DNA of 5,358 nt from Bacteroidota bacterium (GTDB lineage Bacteria > Bacteroidota > Bacteroidia > J057): the NCBI GenBank assembly GCA_004292985.1, contig RDXT01000351.1, positions 1-5,358 on the forward strand, in the 5' to 3' direction. The translations under genes and the position numbers were made by a program. This document shows, piece by piece, positions 1 to 5,358 of this stretch. Within the stretch, counting starts at the first letter, position 1. Every line of letters starts with the position of its first letter. The notes under the pieces were generated by a model. That model was not told the origin of the DNA, ran no database searches, and saw only the letters and a program-made list of their open reading frames with translations.

Positions 1-3000
1 TCTCTATGCCCTCTCTTCAGGCCGGTCCGATCGAAGATGCCTGGGCAGCCATCAACCAAAGTAAATTTGACCAGGCCCGGACGATCCTCCAGGCAGCCCG
101 TAAAGACAAAGCCCTTTTTGCCGACGCCACCCTGATGCTGATCCAGATCAACCAAATGCAGTGGCGCGACTACAATACGACACTGATGCGGGAGTTTTTT
201 GAGCAAACAGACATCAGTCAGCCCTACCTCTTTACACTTTGGCACAATGACGCTGTAACAGGAGGGTATCAGAAGTTTCAGCGCGACAACCTCGAATTTG
301 TCGAGGCGCTCCTCAAGTCACCCAACGTAAACAGCTCCCTCAAGGTGGGCGCTTACTACCAGCTCGGCCTGCACTACCTCCTCTCTGCCGACATGGCCGA
401 AGCCCGCAAAACCTGGAACAAGGCAGAGGTCATCCGTAACTGGCAGATGACAGGCGTATTTGACAATGCTTCGGGCAGCGGCTTTGACAAAGCATATGAA
501 CCCATCACGCAGGCGCAGCCAGATGCCCGTTTTATCTCCAAGTATAATGCAGATATTCGCTGGATTACCCCTCCGGTCGAGCAGGCAGACCCCTGGATTA
601 CGTCTCTGAACAATATTCCCGCTTCTGAAGGGGTGATGTACTTCCAGACCTTTGTCAACAGCACGGCAGAGCAGCAGGTGATCCTGGCACTGGGAATCAG
701 CGGCGCAGTCAAAGTCTGGGTAAATGACCAGTTGCTCTTTGCCGAAAAAGAAGAACTGGCTACCGAAATGGACGTTTTCCGTTTTCCTGCCAAACTCAGC
801 AAAGGCTACAACCGCATGCTGGTGCAGATCGGATTTACCTACAAAACCAAGTCGCCCTGTTTTTCGCTGCGGGTGCTCGACAATGCAGGCAATGTGGTGC
901 CCGGCCTCAGCAGCAACCCGCTGATGCAGCCCTACCCGAAACTAACGGGCGACCTGCGCGGCAAAGAGCTGCCCCATTTCGCCGAAAGCTGGTTTACCCG
1001 GAAAATCGAAGAGGAGCCCTCTGATCCGATGCATTATATTCACCTGGCCAAATACTACCTCCGCAACAGCCAGCACTCCAAAGCAGTCGAAACCCTCAAA
1101 AAAGCGGAGGTCCTTTTTCCGGACAATACCGCCGTCCAGTTTGAACTGCTGGTTGCCTTTACCAAAACCAGCAACCGCACCGACCTGATGAAGCAACTGG
1201 AGCGCCTGCGCGGATTTTCGCCCCAGCTACCGATTCTGGTGCAGTATGATTTCTCGCAAAATCTTCAGAATCAAGACCTTACTGCTGCCCAGGAAGCCAT
1301 AGATATTTACAAAGTCCAGTGCGGCGAGGATGCTGAATATTACAACATGCGGATTAAGCTCCTGGCAGAGAAAAAAGACTATGAAGCGGTCTATCAGGTC
1401 GTGGAGCAGGCACTTGGGAAATTTCCGAGTGAAGATGTGTTTGTCCGGATTCAGTATTATATCCGGAAAAACATGACCACATCTCTGTCTGCCATTGCGG
1501 GTCTGCGTAACTTCCTGAGAACCAATTACAGCTATTCGATCCGCAACCTTTTCTGGAGCGAACTGACAGAGAGCGGCAGTCGCATAGAAGCCGAAGGCAG
1601 CATGCTGGATTATCTGAAAGATTTCCCGTATGATGTGGATGTGATGCAAACCCTGGTTTCGCGCTATTACAGCGAAAAACGCTACGACAGGGCACTTGAA
1701 TGGACGCAAAAAACAGTTGAATATCAGCCTTTTAGCAGCAAAAACTGGCTGAATCTGGTCTATGTACTCGAAGCGCAGCGTGAAAAGTCCCAGGCCCTCG
1801 AAGCCGCTGCCAAGGCCATTCACTATAACCCCAACAACTTCGAAGCGCGGGAAAAAGTGCGTGAGCTTTCGGGCAAAAAACCCCTGCTCGACTTCCTGCG
1901 TGTGCCCGATGCCGAGGAGCGTATCAAAACCGCCCTGCGGGAAGAACTCAATTCGGATGAAAAATACCGCTATCTCTTCCGCGAGGCCAGTGCAGTGGTA
2001 TTCCCCGAAGGTTCCTTTCTGGAGTATAATGTGATGGCGATCCAGCTGCTGAACCAGGAAGGCATTGACCAGTGGAAAGAATCTTCCTTCTCCACCAGTT
2101 CCTTTCAGGAGCTGACCATTGACAAGTCGGAAATCATCAAGAGAAACGGCCAGCGCCTTGAGGCTGAGGTAAATGGCGAAGAGCTGGTCTTCCCTTCGCT
2201 TGAAATCGGCGACGTAATTTTCCTCGAATACCGGATCGAAAACTACGCTTCAGGCAGCCTGCGCAAAGAGTTCTGGTACGATTATACCTTTAATGGATTT
2301 GTGCCCATTACGGATGTTTCGCTCAAACTTTATCTGCCCAAAGGATATAAACTGGGTGTAAATGAACTTAATGTCGGCCCCCGAAAGCAGACCGAACTCG
2401 ACGATTTTGATGTCTATACCTGGCAGGTAAAAAATGCAGACAAGGCCAAGGACGAGATGTACATGCCCAACCTCGACGAAGTAGGCATGAGCCTCGCGGT
2501 CTCCAGTGTCGGGTCCTGGCGCACCATCTCGGAGTGGTACCGCGACCTCGCCCTGCCCCGCGCGAAAGAAGATTACCGCGTAAATGATGCGTTTACGGCG
2601 ATTTTCCCGCAGGGACACACCCAACTGAGCCCCAAAGAGCGGGCCAAAGCCATCTACGCCTATCTCTGCGACAACATCAGCTACAGCTCGGTGTCTTTCC
2701 GCCAGAGCAACCATGTGCCCCAGGAACCGGGCAACACCCTCAGCTCCCGCCTCGGCGACTGCAAAGACCTCTCCACCCTCTACCATACGCTGGCGGGCAA
2801 GGCGGGCCTCAAAACGCGTCTGGTGCTCGTTTCGACCCGCAACAATGGCGAAAACCAGCTCCGGATGCCCAGCACCAACTTCAATCACTGCATCATCCGC
2901 ATTGATTTTGAGGATGATACCCTGTACCAGGAGCTGACCGATTCCCGGATGGCCTTCGGCGCTTCGCCCAACTCGCTCATCAATTCGCAGGCGCTGGTGA

Positions 3001-3710
3001 TTCCGCTTACGCCCCAGGATGCCGAAGGCAGCGACCTGATCCGGATTCCCCGCAATCCGGAGGTATTCAGTGTGCTGGACCGCAAGGCGACGGTGAAAGT
3101 CGAGGGCACCAACACGCTTTCTTCGACTACGCTGGAGGTATATGGTTCAGCCGCTTCGAGCTACCGCAACAGCTTCTCCGGCCTCACCGCCGAAGACACC
3201 CGCAAGACCATGCTGGATTTTGTCTCAGACTTTTTTGACAAGGAAATCAAGCTGAAGGACTACAAACTCGAAGGCATCACCGACCGCGAGGCGCTGGTGA
3301 AGGTGGGCAGCGACCTCGAAGTGAAAAACGAAGTGATCTCGCTGGGCGGTATTCAGGCGGTTAAAGTGCGTTTGTATGAGCGGATTTTCAGTGCCAAAGG
3401 CTTTCCCGAAGAGCCGCGCCAGTATCCGCTTACCTATTGGGAATACGAATCTATCGACGAGTATAAAACCCAGGTCGAAATCGAACTCCCTGCCGGAAAA
3501 ACATTTAGCGAAGTCCCCCAGAATGTGAGTGTTCGCTCGTTTTTCATTGACTATCAACTGACCTACGAAAAAATCAGTGACCAGAAAATCCGGGTGACCC
3601 GCCATGTGAAAATTGACCGAAACACCATTCCGGCGGATAAATATGATGCCTTCCGCGAGGTAGTGAACCAGATCAACCAGGCAGAGGATATTTTCCTGGC
3701 ATTTAAATAA
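1..3710 (+). CDS. Large TPR / DUF3857 / transglutaminase-like protein (5' partial)
   Basis: The reading frame is open to the left edge. The first ATG (position 6) starts directly in helical-repeat sequence with no signal peptide, so the true start probably lies upstream. Residues here are counted from that ATG (1234 aa). Helical TPR-like repeats appear at about 12-47, 110-145, 340-374 and, most clearly, 542-611. Residues about 195-300 form a beta-sandwich resembling PA14 or galactose-binding folds (WVNDQLLF near 240, KGYNRMLVQI at 266-275). DUF3857 spans about 650-810, with its characteristic LEIGDVIFLEYRIENY at 732-747. The transglutaminase-like core, about 874-985, has the triad Cys919 (GDCKD), His961 (NHC) and Asp979 (TDS), so it may be catalytically competent. 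A strand-rich C-terminal region (about 1020-1234) follows, as in other DUF3857 proteins. The family is usually exported in Bacteroidota. Its substrate is unknown: a papain-like protease, amidase or crosslinking activity are all possible. The gene ends in TAA just before a strong terminator. Gene and domain calls are firm; function is not. Confidence 0.93.
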   Translation, partial: SMPSLQAGPIEDAWAAINQSKFDQARTILQAARKDKALFADATLMLIQINQMQWRDYNTTLMREFFEQTDISQPYLFTLWHNDAVTGGYQKFQRDNLEFVEALLKSPNVNSSLKVGAYYQLGLHYLLSADMAEARKTWNKAEVIRNWQMTGVFDNASGSGFDKAYEPITQAQPDARFISKYNADIRWITPPVEQADPWITSLNNIPASEGVMYFQTFVNSTAEQQVILALGISGAVKVWVNDQLLFAEKEELATEMDVFRFPAKLSKGYNRMLVQIGFTYKTKSPCFSLRVLDNAGNVVPGLSSNPLMQPYPKLTGDLRGKELPHFAESWFTRKIEEEPSDPMHYIHLAKYYLRNSQHSKAVETLKKAEVLFPDNTAVQFELLVAFTKTSNRTDLMKQLERLRGFSPQLPILVQYDFSQNLQNQDLTAAQEAIDIYKVQCGEDAEYYNMRIKLLAEKKDYEAVYQVVEQALGKFPSEDVFVRIQYYIRKNMTTSLSAIAGLRNFLRTNYSYSIRNLFWSELTESGSRIEAEGSMLDYLKDFPYDVDVMQTLVSRYYSEKRYDRALEWTQKTVEYQPFSSKNWLNLVYVLEAQREKSQALEAAAKAIHYNPNNFEAREKVRELSGKKPLLDFLRVPDAEERIKTALREELNSDEKYRYLFREASAVVFPEGSFLEYNVMAIQLLNQEGIDQWKESSFSTSSFQELTIDKSEIIKRNGQRLEAEVNGEELVFPSLEIGDVIFLEYRIENYASGSLRKEFWYDYTFNGFVPITDVSLKLYLPKGYKLGVNELNVGPRKQTELDDFDVYTWQVKNADKAKDEMYMPNLDEVGMSLAVSSVGSWRTISEWYRDLALPRAKEDYRVNDAFTAIFPQGHTQLSPKERAKAIYAYLCDNISYSSVSFRQSNHVPQEPGNTLSSRLGDCKDLSTLYHTLAGKAGLKTRLVLVSTRNNGENQLRMPSTNFNHCIIRIDFEDDTLYQELTDSRMAFGASPNSLINSQALVIPLTPQDAEGSDLIRIPRNPEVFSVLDRKATVKVEGTNTLSSTTLEVYGSAASSYRNSFSGLTAEDTRKTMLDFVSDFFDKEIKLKDYKLEGITDREALVKVGSDLEVKNEVISLGGIQAVKVRLYERIFSAKGFPEEPRQYPLTYWEYESIDEYKTQVEIELPAGKTFSEVPQNVSVRSFFIDYQLTYEKISDQKIRVTRHVKIDRNTIPADKYDAFREVVNQINQAEDIFLAFK

Positions 3711-3738
3711 GAAGGGAAAACCTTTCAGAATGATCTTT

Positions 3739-4332
3739 TCAGGAGCGGGCCTTCGGGTTCCGCTCCTTTTTTTGGCGGTTTTCTCCCAGGTGGTATTCGA
3801 GGCCAAGAATGTACTGGGTGTAATTATATTTATCCGTAATGCGGCTGAGTATCTGGTAATTGACAAACCCTACTTCAAAATGAAGATTTTGGCGAAGTGC
3901 AAAAGAAGCCCCGCCCCCCATAGACCAGTACCAGATGTTGGATGAACGGTAGGGATCGAAGTCTCCGCAGGTGCAATAATTACCTCTGTAAATACCTGTT
4001 TCCGGGTAAAGCCTCACTTTGGGATCAATAGTAATATTATACTGCCCAAAAAGGCCTGCCATTACATATTGATTTTTGCCGCTCAGATCGCCCCGGGTCC
4101 ATATCCGCAATACACTTGCACCCGCACTCCACCGGGGGCTCAGCGCCAGCGCAGCATTCAGATTAAGGGTATATTCATGATGAATGCCATTATTTTCATT
4201 GTTCCAGATATAGGTCAGAGAAGACCCTATACGAACAAATGGCCGGAAACCCTTGCTGCTGTCCGTTTCCTGGGCAAAGGCAGGAAGGGCGATGAGCAGG
4301 GCCAGAGCGAGTGAGAAAAGAGGCTTGTTCAT
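3739..4332 (-). CDS. Small secreted outer-membrane beta-barrel protein, function unknown
   Basis: This 197-residue protein has a clear signal peptide: MNK, a hydrophobic core at about 5-17, and a predicted cleavage after AFA at residue 20. The mature part has about eight alternating-hydrophobic strands rich in aromatics and glycine, at roughly 29-44, 52-65, 68-79, 87-100, 105-118, 133-147, 149-163 and 170-182. This suggests an eight-stranded barrel like those of OmpA/OmpW-type or 'outer membrane beta-barrel domain' proteins, but I cannot name a family. Cys120 and Cys122 (YCTCGDFD) sit in a predicted loop. The start is well fixed: an in-frame TGA lies seven codons upstream (4351-4353) with no other start between. 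No Shine-Dalgarno sequence is visible, as is usual in Bacteroidota. The last strand ends near 182 and is followed by a basic tail (QKKERNPKARS), partly encoded by the opposite-strand terminator. The gene is co-directional with ftsZ but separated from it by a terminator. Confidence 0.87.
   Translation of the reverse strand: MNKPLFSLALALLIALPAFAQETDSSKGFRPFVRIGSSLTYIWNNENNGIHHEYTLNLNAALALSPRWSAGASVLRIWTRGDLSGKNQYVMAGLFGQYNITIDPKVRLYPETGIYRGNYCTCGDFDPYRSSNIWYWSMGGGASFALRQNLHFEVGFVNYQILSRITDKYNYTQYILGLEYHLGENRQKKERNPKARS
3741..3773 (+). terminator. Intrinsic terminator of the transglutaminase-like gene
   Basis: About 30 bases after the TAA stop, AGGAGCGG (3741-3748) pairs perfectly with CCGCTCCT (3760-3767). 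After a small G / TT internal loop, a second CC/GG stem (3750-3751 with 3756-3757) closes a UUCG tetraloop at 3752-3755, a very stable C(UUCG)G cap. A run of seven T follows at 3767-3773. This is a textbook rho-independent terminator for rightward transcription. On the opposite strand the hairpin is followed by GAAAAGATC rather than a T tract, so it should not work equally well for the convergent gene. Confidence 0.92.
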
Positions 4333-4368
4333 GTGATATGGTTTGGGTAATCAGGACATGATGTTACA

Positions 4369-4400
4369 CAAAAAATATCAGCTCTTTTATGCAAAAAAAA
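4369..4400 (-). promoter_or_regulatory. Weak candidate Bacteroidota-type promoter for the beta-barrel gene
   Basis: Reading leftward, TATTTTTTG (4377 to 4369) resembles the Bacteroidota -7 element TAnnTTTG with one extra T. It lies about 37 bases upstream of the barrel gene's ATG. A TTTG (4395 to 4392) precedes it by only 14 bases, shorter than the usual -33/-7 spacing, and it is part of the T tract of the ftsZ terminator. Because the region is AT-rich, chance matches are likely. This is a suggestion only. Confidence 0.2.
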
Positions 4401-4432
4401 CTCCCTGCCCCTCCGAATAAGGGGTCAGGAAG
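4393..4432 (-). terminator. Intrinsic terminator downstream of ftsZ
   Basis: Reading leftward, CTTCCTGACCCCT pairs with AGGGGCAGGGAG through a stem of about 12 pairs. The stem has one bulged A (complement of T4425), one G-U pair and a seven-base loop (4413-4419). An uninterrupted run of eight T follows (4400 to 4393). The hairpin starts about 35 bases past the ftsZ stop. It should end ftsZ transcription and separate it from the downstream barrel gene. Confidence 0.9.
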
Positions 4433-4446
4433 CTCCGAAAGTAACC

Positions 4447-4463
4447 GAATAGCTATGCTATTC
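4447..4463. repeat. Perfect 7-bp inverted repeat next to the ftsZ stop
   Basis: GAATAGC and GCTATTC are exact inverted repeats separated by three bases (TAT). The element begins four bases beyond the ftsZ TAA and lies ahead of the ftsZ terminator in the same transcript. As RNA it would form a 7-bp hairpin with a three-base loop. There is no T tract directly after it, so it is not itself a terminator. It could be a 3'-end stabilising hairpin or a protein-binding site; its role is unknown. Confidence 0.7.
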
Positions 4464-4467
4464 TTGC

Positions 4468-5358
4468 TTAATCCACATTGTCGTGCAGGAACGCATTGTT
4501 TTCCCGCAGACGGTATTTGCGATCCTTATCTGCCTCGACGCTGCTACGGCTGAGGCGGAGGGGGTCATTGAGGCGATCCATATCGAGCGTTACGCGCTTG
4601 CGCAGGTAAGCAGGCTCAGACTCCAGGCCGGAGAGGCTGTCGGGGTCATGGATATCATAGGTTTTGGAGTTGAGTTTCTGGATACGCTCTTCGCGTTCGT
4701 GGCGCTCCAGACGGCGGTCGGGCGTGCGGGCCACGAGGCTGGGGCTTTCCTCCTCCTCTTCGATCGCCACCGGCATTTCGATCTGCTTCTTGCGGGCAGG
4801 GCGCTCTTCCAGTATGATCGGCTCCTTTTTGTCATTAAAGCGGGTAGCGATGACGGTTACGCGCAGTTTTTCGCCCATGCTTTCGTCATACACAATTCCG
4901 TAGATGATGTTGGCATCGTGTCCGGCCTTGCCCTGCACGTACTCCACGATCTCGGTTGTCTCGTCCATGCGGAGCGAATCTTCAGAGGCAGTGATGTTTA
5001 CGATAATGGCGCGGGCACCCTCGATGTCGATGTTGTCGAGCAGCGGCGAGTTGATGGCCGATTCGACAGCGTTTATCGCGCGGGTTTCGCCTTCGGCGAG
5101 CGCAGTACCCATGAGGGCCTTTCCGCCATCGCGCATCACGGTGCATACGTCGGCAAAGTCCACGTTGATATAGCCTTCGGTGGTGATGATCTCGGCGATG
5201 CCTTTAGCGGCATTGCAGAGCACCTGATCGGCTTCTTCGAAGGCTTTTTTCATCGAAACGCTGGGTCCGAGGATCTTGTGAAGGTTGTTGTTGTCAATCA
5301 CGATCATCGTGTCCACCACCTGCTGGAGTTCCTGGATACCCAGTTCTGCCTGCTGTGT
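4468..5358 (-). CDS. ftsZ: Cell division protein FtsZ, C-terminal part (5' partial)
   Basis: FtsZ is the tubulin-like GTPase that polymerises into the division ring in the cytoplasm. The frame runs off the right edge with no start; the 296 visible residues begin near E. coli position 143 (AELGIQELQQVVDTMIVI aligns with AEQGITELSKHVDSLITI). The GTP-binding half with the GGGTGTG loop is therefore outside the window. The T7 synergy loop NVDFADV (5146-5166) is intact; its two Asp residues complete the GTPase site of the neighbouring subunit. SPLL, GAR, VNIT and LRVTVIATRF mark the C-terminal globular domain. From about 4836 a charged linker of roughly 112 residues follows, with a five-Glu run (4747-4761), an Arg/Glu-rich stretch and a second conserved-looking motif, EPAYLRKRV (4591-4617). 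The protein ends with NNAFLHDNVD and a TAA stop (4468-4470), the C-terminal peptide expected to bind partners such as FtsA. The internal GTG at 5319 is not the start, because FtsZ homology continues upstream of it. A terminator follows, fitting the end of a dcw-type cluster. Confidence 0.98.
   Translation of the reverse strand, partial: TQQAELGIQELQQVVDTMIVIDNNNLHKILGPSVSMKKAFEEADQVLCNAAKGIAEIITTEGYINVDFADVCTVMRDGGKALMGTALAEGETRAINAVESAINSPLLDNIDIEGARAIIVNITASEDSLRMDETTEIVEYVQGKAGHDANIIYGIVYDESMGEKLRVTVIATRFNDKKEPIILEERPARKKQIEMPVAIEEEEESPSLVARTPDRRLERHEREERIQKLNSKTYDIHDPDSLSGLESEPAYLRKRVTLDMDRLNDPLRLSRSSVEADKDRKYRLRENNAFLHDNVD

Noticed and set aside
6..8. ATG as the true start of the transglutaminase-like gene
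   Set aside because: The frame is open to the left edge, no signal peptide follows this ATG although the family is normally exported, and the protein would start abruptly in a helical repeat.
2250..2888. Long open frames antisense to the transglutaminase-like gene (for example 2250-2888 and 1227-1823, - strand)
   Set aside because: They lie fully opposite a gene with clear domain homology, and their translations show no recognisable domain, signal peptide or start context. They follow from codon bias in the real gene.
3739..3773. Hairpin as a bidirectional terminator serving both convergent genes
   Set aside because: On the - strand the stem is followed by GAAAAGATC with no T tract, and the barrel gene's stop codon overlaps it. 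Only rightward termination is supported.
3225..3866. 213-residue open frame on the - strand spanning the end of the transglutaminase-like gene, the terminator and part of the barrel gene
   Set aside because: It overlaps both supported genes in another frame, and its translation looks like random composition. It is only noted as the -1 frame of the barrel gene.
3730..3945. Short + strand open frame starting just after the transglutaminase-like gene
   Set aside because: It begins at the terminator hairpin and is antisense to the well-supported barrel gene, with no homology visible.
4664..5173. Two + strand open frames (4664-4903, 4904-5173) opposite ftsZ
   Set aside because: They are low-complexity, Ser/Arg-rich antisense shadows of the FtsZ coding sequence.
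5317..5319. GTG as a possible ftsZ start
   Set aside because: FtsZ homology continues in frame upstream to the window edge (AELGIQELQQ), so this is an internal valine codon.

Overview
The window looks like an ordinary chromosomal segment from a member of the phylum Bacteroidota. Three things support this. The partial FtsZ on the right ends in FLHDNVD, the C-terminal peptide typical of Bacteroidota FtsZ. The starts show no Shine-Dalgarno sequence. The left gene belongs to a DUF3857/transglutaminase family that is common in this phylum. Base composition is fairly balanced, which would fit a Saprospiria- or Cytophagia-like lineage, but the genus cannot be fixed from this sequence.

Layout, left to right. 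(1) Positions 1-3710, + strand: a very large, 5'-truncated gene for a probably exported protein. It has TPR-type helical repeats, an embedded beta-sandwich, a DUF3857 beta domain, a transglutaminase-like domain with a complete Cys-His-Asp triad, and a C-terminal beta region. (2) Positions 3741-3773: a strong intrinsic terminator for that gene, with a GC-rich stem, a UUCG tetraloop and a T tract. It lies inside the 3' end of the next, convergent gene. (3) Positions 3739-4332, - strand: a small secreted protein with a signal peptide and about eight amphipathic strands, read as an eight-stranded outer-membrane beta-barrel of unknown function. (4) Positions 4333-4467: the only real intergenic stretch. 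It holds the ftsZ terminator, a perfect inverted repeat just after the ftsZ stop, and a weak promoter candidate for the barrel gene. (5) Positions 4468-5358, - strand: the C-terminal part of ftsZ, running off the right edge, so its GTP-binding half lies outside the window.

How the genes relate. FtsZ is the cytoplasmic division GTPase and is usually the last or near-last gene of the division and cell-wall (dcw) cluster. The terminator just after it fits the end of that transcription unit. The barrel gene is on the same strand but downstream of this terminator, so it is probably transcribed separately. The transglutaminase-like gene converges on it. Nothing links the three genes into one pathway beyond adjacency, and I see no mobile element, CRISPR array, RNA gene or defence system. 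The most notable local feature is the sharing of terminator and coding sequence at 3739-3774.
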